Shown here piece by piece: positions 12,542 to 20,449 of a stretch of DNA of 64,000 bases (within the stretch, counting starts at the first letter, position 1; each line of letters opens with the position of its first letter). The stretch comes from Methanococcoides sp. Its GTDB lineage: Archaea > Halobacteriota > Methanosarcinia > Methanosarcinales > Methanosarcinaceae. Under the pieces are notes generated by a model, which did not search any database, had not been told where the DNA came from, and worked only from the letters and a program-made list of their open reading frames with translations. A program made the translations under genes and the position numbers. Location: NCBI GenBank assembly GCA_021108275.1, contig JAIORD010000041.1, positions 91,038 through 155,037 on the forward strand, given 5' to 3'.

Positions 12542-12700
12542 AGGTCAAGAGTTATGCCGTTTCTCTTGACCTAAAGCAATATTGTCGAAAAGCCTTAACT
12601 TTTCGGGGTTGAAAAGTAGTGGGGGCTAACCGTATTGGCATGTCTGGAACTTCAAAATTCCAGCATGCCAATGCATCAATAACTTACATTAACATTTTTT
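12542..12700 (+). ncRNA. Candidate structured small RNA with three hairpins
   Basis: A non-coding stretch with strong pairing. Hairpin A is 10 bp without mismatch (AGGTCAAGAG 12542-12551 with 12563-12572). Hairpin B is 7 bp (CGAAAAG 12586-12592 with 12599-12605). Hairpin D is about 14 bp with one bulged T (12635-12649 with 12658-12671). A further GGTT/AACC pairing could link 12607-12631. A TATA element ACTTATATAA lies at 12526-12535 and a T6 run follows near 12694, giving a possible promoter and end. The exact 5' end is uncertain: a start 25 bases after that TATA would fall inside hairpin A, so an upstream promoter such as TATAAATA near 12450 is also possible. No RNA family was recognised. 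Confidence 0.5.
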
Positions 12701-12751
12701 CATCGATCATCAATAAATAGAACAAATTGTTGACAATGTTCGAACTTATCT

Positions 12752-12985
12752 TTAATTATTGAGTCCATTTCAAAATTCCATTTTCAACCATCTAAAAAAC
12801 CGCTCCATAATGGTTCTCTCACTGTAAGATTTTGGTTTGAATCTTGTAGCATTCCAATTCTTTTTTTAGTTTGGTTTCTTTTATAGCCTTGATCTTAACT
12901 ATCCACAAACATTAGAACTATTATAGGCTTAACATGCAAGAACTTCCAATGGTTTAGATCTTGGCTCATGGCCACTCCAAAAGAT
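12752..12985 (-). pseudogene. Decayed IS5-type transposase, 3' part (copy A)
   Basis: Read on the minus strand in shifting frames, the segment gives HEPRSKPLEVLA, AYNSSN, then RFKPKSYSERTIMERFFRWLK. The last part is the C-terminal signature of IS5/IS4-like DDE transposases (catalytic Glu before RFF, then WLK). Stops and frame changes show it is dead. It resembles copy B at 15408-15700 along its length. Lies downstream of the subtilase gene. Confidence 0.6.
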
Positions 12986-13067
12986 AGCAGGACAGCTTTT
13001 CAGGAATGTGGCTAGAGCCATAGACGAGTTTCAAAAGGAAATACGAATCAAGTTCCAAAAATAGGTT

Positions 13068-13088
13068 TGGTGTCCAGATCGGACACCA
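13068..13088 (-). terminator. Hairpin terminator after the subtilase gene
   Basis: TGGTGTCC and GGACACCA form an 8-bp stem around a 5-base loop, about 30 bases past the subtilase stop on the minus strand. Confidence 0.55.
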
Positions 13089-13120
13089 TTTAATTTCATC
13101 TTTATTCAACGAGGCATTGC

Positions 13121-15187
13121 TTAATGTGCTATTACCCTAACCTCATCAACGTTCGCATCTTCATTGTAGCGAGACATCTTTCCTCTGAATTGAATCTTGA
13201 GGGTGTCTATGCCGTTCACTTCAATGCTTTCTTCGTGCCAAGTGTTTTCCGTTTCAACATTTCCCCTTAAAATTGCCTTTTCAGTCCAGGTAGCCCCTCC
13301 ATCCATGGATACATCAAATGCAAGATATTCCCCGTTGTCGAGGCCACTTTCAATATACCAGGAGAAGGTAATTGCAGCACTCGTTGTGCCCTGCAAATCT
13401 ATAGTCTCAGAGGTTAATGTTGCATCCAAAGCCCTGCCATCGATTTCAGCAGAATAGCTGCCGTCTGTCGAGCGCTGAGCTGAATCGAACCAGTCTCTTT
13501 GACTGTCTTCAATCCATAATCCGTTCCATTCACCCTGCTCAAAGCTATCATAGAATAGCTCTTGTGGCCCACTGGTTTCTTCTTTAATGGTTACCGCTGC
13601 GGTGTCTGTATCGGTGAGACCTTCATTATCCGTCACCTTCAGCGTCATTGTGTATGTATTTGGACTAGTATAGGTGTGAGTAGTGGTCTCTCCGATTCCT
13701 GAGTTTCCATCACCGAAGTTCCAGTCATATGAGACAATGGATCCGTCAGGATCGGATGAAGCAGAACCATCAAAGGTTATTGGGGATCCTTCATTACCTT
13801 CATAGGGACCATTCAAATCTGCCACAGGTGGCTGGTTTGGAGTGGAAACACTTCCATAGTTCAATGCAGCAGCTGCATTCACAAGTCCCCACCCATACAC
13901 ATCATCCCGATCAGTATTTCCAAGGTCATCTGCTGTTGTTACAAGTGCCTCCCTAACCTCGTCAGGATTTGTGGCTACCCCTTCGCCTATCAGAACGGCC
14001 GCAACACCCGAGACATGTGGTGCTGCCATAGAGGTTCCCTGGAAGAACCAGTAATTAAAATCAGCGGGATCCTTGGTATTGGGGTTGAACGTGTTTTGGA
14101 GGACACCGTCAGCATGACCATCTCCATTCTGATCCACAGATGTATCTCCGCCTGGTGCCATGATATCCAGGTAAGGTCCAGTGTTTGAATACGGGGCGCG
14201 GGTTTCATCGTATCTGGTAGCACCAACTGCAATACAGTAATCGTCATAGGCTGCAGGATATTGAGGTGAATTTCCTCTTTGATACTCATTACCTGCAGCA
14301 CAGACAATGGTGACCCCATTATTATAAGCATAGGCAAGTGCGGCTTCCAGAGTTTGGCTAGGACTAGGGCCTGAAAGGCTCATGCTTATCACTTGTGCAC
14401 CATTGTTGGTTGCCCAAATGATCCCATCTGCGACGCCGGAATAACTTCCGTTACCTGCGCTATTGAGCACCTTTACAGGCATTATTGAGCAGTCATAGGC
14501 CACCCCTGCGACACCGAGATCGTTGTTTGTGCTCTGAGCGATGGTTCCTGCCACATGGGTTCCATGGGAGTTATCATCGTTTGGATGGGCATCATTGTTG
14601 ATAAAGTCATATCCAGGTACAAAAGTGGTGTTTGCAAGATCCGGAGCCTGCTCGTATGGTCCATAGTCCTCGTATGCGACCCCTGTATCCAGTACGGCCA
14701 CGATCACAGAGGTATGTACTCCTTCGCTGATATCCCATGCATCTTCCATATGGATCCCACCATAGACAGGGTTGTCGAGATGCCATTGATAGGTATATAT
14801 TGGATCATTTGGCACCATGGATGCTTGCACAATAAAATTTGGCTCCGAATACTCCACATTGGGATTCTTGCTGTAGATCTCGACCATCTCCTCGACGGTC
14901 TTGCTCTTTGGGATCTTCAATTTTTTGAAACCTACATGAGAGGGGGTGTATGATACTGAAGCCTCGTGATTGGAATTTATCTGGTCTATCTTTTTATTAG
15001 AAACCCCAGACTTGAACTTGACCAGGATCTCATCGGGTGCGTATTGCGCATCATCCTGAACATTTAATCTCTTGTCTTCAAATATCTGAACAGGTTTGTC
15101 ATCTTGTGACAGTGCTGGTACAGCACCAGCGGCCATTAAAATCAAGGCCGTTACAAAACAGATCATTATATTGCTTTTATTTTTCAC
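13121..15187 (-). CDS. Secreted subtilisin-like serine protease with PKD domain
   Basis: An exported S8-family protease. In numbering from the in-frame GTG at 15193: signal peptide about 3-29, an I9-type propeptide/inhibitor (about 50-123, with EILVKFKSG), the catalytic triad Asp169 (AVLDTGV), His213 (SHGTHVAGT) and Ser388 (GTSMAAPHVSG), a PKD domain (about 455-545, DPDGSIVSYDWNFGDG), and a C-terminal beta domain to 690. PKD domains are common in surface proteins of Methanosarcinaceae. The GTG at 15187 is preferred because GGAG lies 5 bases before it, and it gives a better signal peptide (MKNKSN...). The gene sits between two decayed transposase copies, which suggests it may have moved with them. 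Confidence 0.93.
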   Translation of the reverse strand: MKNKSNIMICFVTALILMAAGAVPALSQDDKPVQIFEDKRLNVQDDAQYAPDEILVKFKSGVSNKKIDQINSNHEASVSYTPSHVGFKKLKIPKSKTVEEMVEIYSKNPNVEYSEPNFIVQASMVPNDPIYTYQWHLDNPVYGGIHMEDAWDISEGVHTSVIVAVLDTGVAYEDYGPYEQAPDLANTTFVPGYDFINNDAHPNDDNSHGTHVAGTIAQSTNNDLGVAGVAYDCSIMPVKVLNSAGNGSYSGVADGIIWATNNGAQVISMSLSGPSPSQTLEAALAYAYNNGVTIVCAAGNEYQRGNSPQYPAAYDDYCIAVGATRYDETRAPYSNTGPYLDIMAPGGDTSVDQNGDGHADGVLQNTFNPNTKDPADFNYWFFQGTSMAAPHVSGVAAVLIGEGVATNPDEVREALVTTADDLGNTDRDDVYGWGLVNAAAALNYGSVSTPNQPPVADLNGPYEGNEGSPITFDGSASSDPDGSIVSYDWNFGDGNSGIGETTTHTYTSPNTYTMTLKVTDNEGLTDTDTAAVTIKEETSGPQELFYDSFEQGEWNGLWIEDSQRDWFDSAQRSTDGSYSAEIDGRALDATLTSETIDLQGTTSAAITFSWYIESGLDNGEYLAFDVSMDGGATWTEKAILRGNVETENTWHEESIEVNGIDTLKIQFRGKMSRYNEDANVDEVRVIAH

Positions 15188-15407
15188 TCCCACTCCCCCA
15201 TAATATCGATAAAAATATGTGGATTTTTAAATACAGTCTATATTTATTTATCAAATCAATATATACTTTCGGAATGCATTCTATTTAGGAAGTTAACGCG
15301 GTTGACACGAACTCAAGTGTCCCTTTTATCTTCGAGCTTATCCCAAAATAATTATAGTGATGTAAAATAAAAAATGCAATATCTAATAGATCTTTGAACA
15401 TTACATT

Positions 15408-15700
15408 GAGCCTTTCATGCCTCATAGATAATTTTCTGAACCCCATCTTCAACCATCCAAAAAATCACCCCATACTGGTACTCTTTCCGCCAGATTTTGG
15501 ATTGAATCTTATAGGGGTTCCCATTCTTCTTTTTTCGGGTTGCTGTTATTGACTGGTATATTACTTTTTATCAGTCTTGATCTTAAGTATCCACGAATAT
15601 TAGAATTATAATAGACTTAATCTGCAAGAACTTCTACTGATTTGGTTCTTGGTCTTCTTCCAGCCTCTATTTTGATAGTTTTCATTACTGCACCATTTCT
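15408..15700 (-). pseudogene. Decayed IS5-type transposase, 3' part (copy B)
   Basis: Minus-strand reading gives VMKTIKIEAGRRPRTKSVEVLAD, then VYYNSNIRGYLRSRLIKSNIPVNN, then RFNPKIWRKEYQ and FWMVEDGVQKIIYEA after a frame change. This is the end of an IS5-family DDE transposase (GRPR motif, ADAAYDS-like motif, R-Y-ER-FF-W-K-like motif). It fills most of the 500-base gap between subtilase and metallophosphoesterase. Confidence 0.65.
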
Positions 15701-15701
15701 T

Positions 15702-16547
15702 TTAAAAGACCTTTTCCCGTTTGAAATGTACCTTACCCATCTCCAAAAAGATTCGTATCAGATGCAGATGCATATCCTCGCCACCCACATTTTCATAATA
15801 CAAGAACATATTATCATCTTTGGGATGATTGCTAGAGGACAAACTGCCACACATAAAGTGGGTAAAGGAATGATTCCGATATAGATCATTGGCTTGCATA
15901 ATTTCCAGTTCGTGGGTATGGCCACAAAAAACGTATTTAATTTTATGTTTTTGTACAAAATCGATCAGGTCTACGGAATTTTTTAGAGGATAATCGTCAG
16001 TACCCAAAATCGAATAATGGGTGATCAACAAAGGCAGGTCATATTCTGTCAGTTCTATTTCTTTTGAAACAGCATCCAGGATCTCTTTTTCAACATATCC
16101 ATCATCATTGTATAGTTCAGTGGTATCGATACTGATAATTAATACAGTTTTTCCATTTATCGAAATGGATCTGATGAAATTTATATCGGTGAAATTCTCA
16201 TCAACCTTGGTAATTTCCCGGTTTATAAAAATGTTTTTCTTGCGTGTTATTATCGTTTCAGCGATGGAGATAATCTCGGAATTGTCAATATATTTATGGA
16301 ATAGTTCAGGGAATCGCATATTTCTTTTGTCATGATTACCCAAGGTAGAGATAACATTTTTACACTTAATGGCCTTTAAAAAACGACCCGCTTCAACACA
16401 CTCATCTTCCAGACCATCTGTTGTATTGTCTCCGGTATTTATGACAATATCGGCATCAAATGAATTAATCATCTCCAGCAGGACCAGATCATCTCCATCC
16501 CAATGTCGGGGACCGAAATGCAGGTCCGAAATATGCAAAATATTCAT
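15702..16547 (-). CDS. Calcineurin-like metallophosphoesterase
   Basis: A 281-residue cytoplasmic phosphoesterase with all five blocks of the metallophosphatase superfamily: DLH (Asp8, His10), GD (Asp40), GNHD (Asn71, His72), a later THYS histidine and GHTH. The overall layout resembles class III cyclic nucleotide phosphodiesterases (CpdA/Icc type), but the true substrate is unknown. A strong ribosome site GGGGGA precedes the ATG by 4 bases. The gene lies between two pieces of IS5-type transposase that point the same way, as though it had been inserted into or carried by the element. Confidence 0.9.
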   Translation of the reverse strand: MNILHISDLHFGPRHWDGDDLVLLEMINSFDADIVINTGDNTTDGLEDECVEAGRFLKAIKCKNVISTLGNHDKRNMRFPELFHKYIDNSEIISIAETIITRKKNIFINREITKVDENFTDINFIRSISINGKTVLIISIDTTELYNDDGYVEKEILDAVSKEIELTEYDLPLLITHYSILGTDDYPLKNSVDLIDFVQKHKIKYVFCGHTHELEIMQANDLYRNHSFTHFMCGSLSSSNHPKDDNMFLYYENVGGEDMHLHLIRIFLEMGKVHFKREKVF

Positions 16548-16699
16548 TAAATCCCCCTTGTTATAACTGTTGTAAATATGGAATAATAGTTAGACATATT
16601 CACTTATGCTAATTATGTTCACATAGATTATAACCTGGTAACCAGTTTTCTGAGCCCTATCTATATCCTGTTATAAACAAAGAATACCATTGTTGATCT

Positions 16700-16793
16700 T
16701 TCAACCATTAATTCTTTTTCCACCAGTCCTTGATTGTGACTGAAAAAGATTTAATAAGTCCCCATTGTAAATCAGACAGTTCTTCAAATTTCA
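16700..16793 (-). pseudogene. Decayed IS5-type transposase, 5' part
   Basis: From ATG at 16793 on the minus strand the frame reads MKFEELSDLQWGLIKSF and ends WWKKN. EELSDxQWxLI is the usual start of IS5-family transposases. Together with copy B it could be the two ends of one element now separated by the metallophosphoesterase gene. The rest of the 16548-16987 spacer holds no gene; it has a CATACAA/TTGTATG inverted repeat near 16803-16820. Confidence 0.55.
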
Positions 16794-16987
16794 TTATTAC
16801 CCCATACAAATGATTGTATGAGGTAGTATTTAGAGTTTTGAAATGCACTCATTAGTCTCCCGACATGTTCCAGATCAGATGTATCTGTCTGCACTCCACT
16901 AATTTTTAAAAGAGTTATTCAAAATTCAGAAACATTTAATAGTCATTAATATCAAACTTTACATTAAAAATTGAAAGGTGGGGTCCT

Positions 16988-18109
16988 ATGAAATTGAAAG
17001 ATAGTCTATGGATAGTATTCGTTATTGTATTCTTATTGTTATCTTTAACATCTAATGCAAGTGCATCCAGTATGTTCGAGAGTGGTAGCCTGGTAATCAT
17101 CAATGAAACGGTCGAAGATGATATTTACATTGCAGGTGACACCCTGATAGTGAATGGGGATGTCCTTGGAGATGTCGTGGCTGCCGGAGGTACTTTGCAG
17201 ATCACCGGGAATGTATCCGGGGATCTCATTGTTACTGCAGGGGATGTGACAATTACCGGCATTATCGGCGATGATGTAAGGGCCGCCTGTGGAACTTTCA
17301 AACTTAGCGGCCAGATAGGTGACGATCTTCTGGTAGCTGCCGGCACAGTGTCCACAACTGAGAATGCAAACATTGACGGTGATGCGACCATCAGAAGTGG
17401 CAATGCCGATCTTGGAGGAAACTTCGGAGGCTTACTTGAAGTCTCAGCAGGTTCACTGGTGCTCTCAGGTAATGTCGAAGGGGATGCAAAACTGGATTCA
17501 GCCGATATAACCATACAACCCGATTCAAGCATAAAAGGTAACCTGGATTACACCACTCCCAAAGAAATACCAATACCTACCGGCGTTGTAGGTGAAGATG
17601 TGAAATTTGACAGGGGAGGAGAGCGCGCTGACAGGTCCGATGCTGATGGAGTATTCAAAGGGATAGCCATCATTGGCAAGATCTCATATTACATCTTCCT
17701 GTTCGCTCTGGGAGTAATGTCCATTCTGGTCTTCCCGGAAAAGACCGAAGAGATCGCAAAGAAAATACAGGAAGAACCTCTCAAGAAGATCGCAGTAGGA
17801 CTGCTGATACTGATAGGGTCATTCATAGGAGCAGTCGTCCTCTTAATAACCATCATCGGCATCCCAATTGCACTCTTCCTGCTATTGCTGCTGGCCATCG
17901 TCCTGATGATCGCAAAGATATACACTGCAATGTGGGTTGGAGAGGTAACGTTCAGAAAAGCAGGCTTCAAATATAACCAATGGGCTGTACTGGCGGTAGG
18001 TCTCCTTATAATACTGATATTAACAGAAATACCATTTGTAGGCGGGATAATCGGCCTTCTGGTTACACTGGTAGCAATGGGAAGTATGTACTTTGCATTG
18101 AAGAATTAA
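16988..18109 (+). CDS. Bactofilin-like surface protein with C-terminal membrane domain
   Basis: A 373-residue protein: signal peptide (MKLKDSLWIVFVIVFLLLSL), then about 170 residues of short repeating turns (IVNGDVLGDVVAAGGTLQITGNVSGDLIVTAG style) as in bactofilin/polymer-forming beta-helices. A linker follows, then four or so hydrophobic segments with a GIPIALFLLLLLAIVLM stretch like the DUF8173-type membrane module. The helix is therefore probably outside the membrane, unlike true cytosolic bactofilins. Ribosome site GGTGGGG lies 6 bases before the ATG. Stands alone; function unknown, perhaps envelope structure. Confidence 0.75.
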   Translation: MKLKDSLWIVFVIVFLLLSLTSNASASSMFESGSLVIINETVEDDIYIAGDTLIVNGDVLGDVVAAGGTLQITGNVSGDLIVTAGDVTITGIIGDDVRAACGTFKLSGQIGDDLLVAAGTVSTTENANIDGDATIRSGNADLGGNFGGLLEVSAGSLVLSGNVEGDAKLDSADITIQPDSSIKGNLDYTTPKEIPIPTGVVGEDVKFDRGGERADRSDADGVFKGIAIIGKISYYIFLFALGVMSILVFPEKTEEIAKKIQEEPLKKIAVGLLILIGSFIGAVVLLITIIGIPIALFLLLLLAIVLMIAKIYTAMWVGEVTFRKAGFKYNQWAVLAVGLLIILILTEIPFVGGIIGLLVTLVAMGSMYFALKN

Positions 18110-18184
18110 TGCAGGGAATATACTTTTTACTTTTTTACTTTTTTAGCAATAAATGGTATTGTGAACCTATAAAAAAGAGAGATC

Positions 18185-20104
18185 TCATTCCTCATTTCCA
18201 CCAACTTCCCCACCATCCCTAACCTTTGGAAGCTTGATATGAACAGTGGTGCCCTTATGGGGTTCGCTCTCGATCCAGATATCTCCGGAATGAGCATCCA
18301 CTATCTTTTTACAGATGTAGAGACCCAGACCTGTTCCGCCATATTTTCGTCTTATGGAAGAATCTATCTGGTAGAACTTTTTGAACAGGTTTGGGATAAG
18401 CTCTTTGGGAATACCGATACCGGTGTCACTGACAGTGAGGTGCAGATGATTTTCTTCATCAGATGCTCCAAGGGTGATCATACCACCAGGAGGAGTGAAC
18501 TTGATAGCATTATCGACAATGTTGTTCAGCATATCGACCAGGTGGGCTTCATCGGCTTCGATGGTCGGGAGGTCTGAAGGTATGTTCTTTTCGATATGGA
18601 GATCATTCGCTTCAACGAGCATGATGGTATCCATAATGGTGTTGCTTATTATTTTTGCTATATGACACTCTTTGAATTTGTATTCAATTATCTCTGCCTG
18701 TGCCTGACTTATATATAGCAGAGAATTTACCAGGCGCCTGAGCCTGTCGGCATTGCGAAGCACGGCTCCAAGTGATGTTTTTTGTGGGCCGTTGATATCA
18801 CCCAGGGACTCATCATACACATTCTGGGTATAGCCTTTAATGCTGGTAAGCGGTGTCCTTAGCTCATGGCTGACATTCGACAGGAAGACATCTTTCATCT
18901 GGTCCAGTGATTTGAGCTCCTTATTGGCCTTTTCCAGATCATCCGAATAGGTCTGCAGCGAACCAAGGATGTCATTCAGGCCAGAGGGTATCTTCCTGAA
19001 GTCCACCCCCACATCAGTCTCAGCCCTTCTGTTCAGATCACCTTTCAGGGCAGAATCAGAGATATCTTCAAAATTGGAAACGATCTCGTTTATCGGACGG
19101 GTTATGGATATCGCTACCAGATAGGCTGCACCTGCCATGAAAATAAGTGCAAGCGATGAGATGAGTATAAGTTCATTCCGCAGGGCCGTGACATCTGCGA
19201 GCATGTCCTCTTTCGGGATCACCAGAATAAAAGAATAATTACCTGTACGAACCGGTTCATAGAATATGATCACATCCTCCCCTGTGGTAGTGTCAACGGT
19301 CTCTATATTACCCCCCTGCCCAACAAGGATATCCTCTGCCATGATCGCGATTTCAGTATCGTTGAAATTATTTAGGGTCTTCATCCCGATCCATTCCTTG
19401 TGCACAGGATGGGACAACAGTATACCTGTATTACTAACAGTGAAAGCATACCCCTTCTCAAAAGCAGTAACATTGGAAACGATCTCATCAATATAGTTGA
19501 GCGATACATCGACACCACCAATACCAACGAACTCATCTTCCCTTATTATCGGGGATACATAGCTCACAATAAGTTCACCCTGATACAGATATGGCTCTGT
19601 CAGCACTTCCTGCTCAAGTTGTTTTGGCAATTGATAATAATCTGATGACTCATAGTCAATAAGGGGTTCCACGAACATGGTACCACCGATCTTGTTCCAA
19701 TAAGGTACAAGCCGACCTGTGGAATCATACCCTTCAGTACCTGCATATTCAGCATCCTTTCCATCGAACGCATTGGGTTCAAAACCCGTATATGTACCTA
19801 TCAGATTGGGATTCGCGATCAGCACTTCCCTTAGAACATCATTGACCTCATCCCTGTCAGAGGAATTGTAAACGGTAAGCGTGTTTTCAAGTGTCCTTGC
19901 AATGGCCATATTCGATTGCATATCCGAATTGAACTGGTTTGCATAGTTGCTTGCCTTCTCTATGGACTTCTTATATGCAAGGTCCTCATGCTGGGACGTG
20001 CTGGTAGAAATAATGATAGCTGTAGTAGCAGCCATCACTAAAAGAACACTGAACCCTATGTATAGGATCAATTTTACTTTTAGAGGTACATCATCCATTT
20101 TCAT
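18185..20104 (-). CDS. Membrane sensor histidine kinase with dCache domain
   Basis: Two membrane helices (about residues 12-37 and 313-337 in numbering from the GTG at 20113) flank a roughly 270-residue extracellular double-Cache ligand domain (typical GYDSTGRLVPYW and GIGGVDVSL segments). A HAMP-like stretch, a HisKA helix with the phosphorylated His417 in SNVSHELRTP, and a HATPase domain (DNAIKFTPPGG, DTGIGI, GTGLGLYICKKIVDAH) follow. No response regulator is adjacent. ATG 20104 is preferred because GGTG lies 6 bases before it, against the GTG at 20113. Divergent from the next kinase across a 340-base spacer. Confidence 0.93.
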   Translation of the reverse strand: MKMDDVPLKVKLILYIGFSVLLVMAATTAIIISTSTSQHEDLAYKKSIEKASNYANQFNSDMQSNMAIARTLENTLTVYNSSDRDEVNDVLREVLIANPNLIGTYTGFEPNAFDGKDAEYAGTEGYDSTGRLVPYWNKIGGTMFVEPLIDYESSDYYQLPKQLEQEVLTEPYLYQGELIVSYVSPIIREDEFVGIGGVDVSLNYIDEIVSNVTAFEKGYAFTVSNTGILLSHPVHKEWIGMKTLNNFNDTEIAIMAEDILVGQGGNIETVDTTTGEDVIIFYEPVRTGNYSFILVIPKEDMLADVTALRNELILISSLALIFMAGAAYLVAISITRPINEIVSNFEDISDSALKGDLNRRAETDVGVDFRKIPSGLNDILGSLQTYSDDLEKANKELKSLDQMKDVFLSNVSHELRTPLTSIKGYTQNVYDESLGDINGPQKTSLGAVLRNADRLRRLVNSLLYISQAQAEIIEYKFKECHIAKIISNTIMDTIMLVEANDLHIEKNIPSDLPTIEADEAHLVDMLNNIVDNAIKFTPPGGMITLGASDEENHLHLTVSDTGIGIPKELIPNLFKKFYQIDSSIRRKYGGTGLGLYICKKIVDAHSGDIWIESEPHKGTTVHIKLPKVRDGGEVGGNEE

Positions 20105-20449
20105 GCCGAACACCTTACTGAAAGGACACAGAATTCACATCAATGAAATCAAATTATCGGGAGGCAGAAACTCAAAGGAAAGCACACAGCTCTATTATGT
20201 AACGGTTGCACTAACTTCAATCCCCAATATTACATTTGAATAACTATCGTATAAATGCCTACCTGTTGCAACTATTTTGCACCCCCAGAAACGAAATCAT
20301 AGGATAGATCCATAAGTGTAAAATTTCCTCTACATATCTTTCCGATCATTTTTGTTATCAAAAAACATTTATATTACCAACTCGATATTATAAACCTCTA
20401 AATAATAGCATCCTTATCATGCATTAATTGATATCTCGGATACTTGAAC
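20105..20449. other. Divergent promoter region between two sensor kinases
   Basis: No gene is visible. AT-rich stretches include CATTTATATTACC near 20367 and ATTATAAACC near 20388, fair TATA candidates for the rightward kinase. No clear operator was found. Confidence 0.4.

Noticed and set aside
12542..12700. Considered as the nitrogen-regulated sRNA154 of Methanosarcina
   Set aside because: No NrpR-type GGTAA/TTACC operator is seen upstream and I cannot compare sequences, so no name is given.
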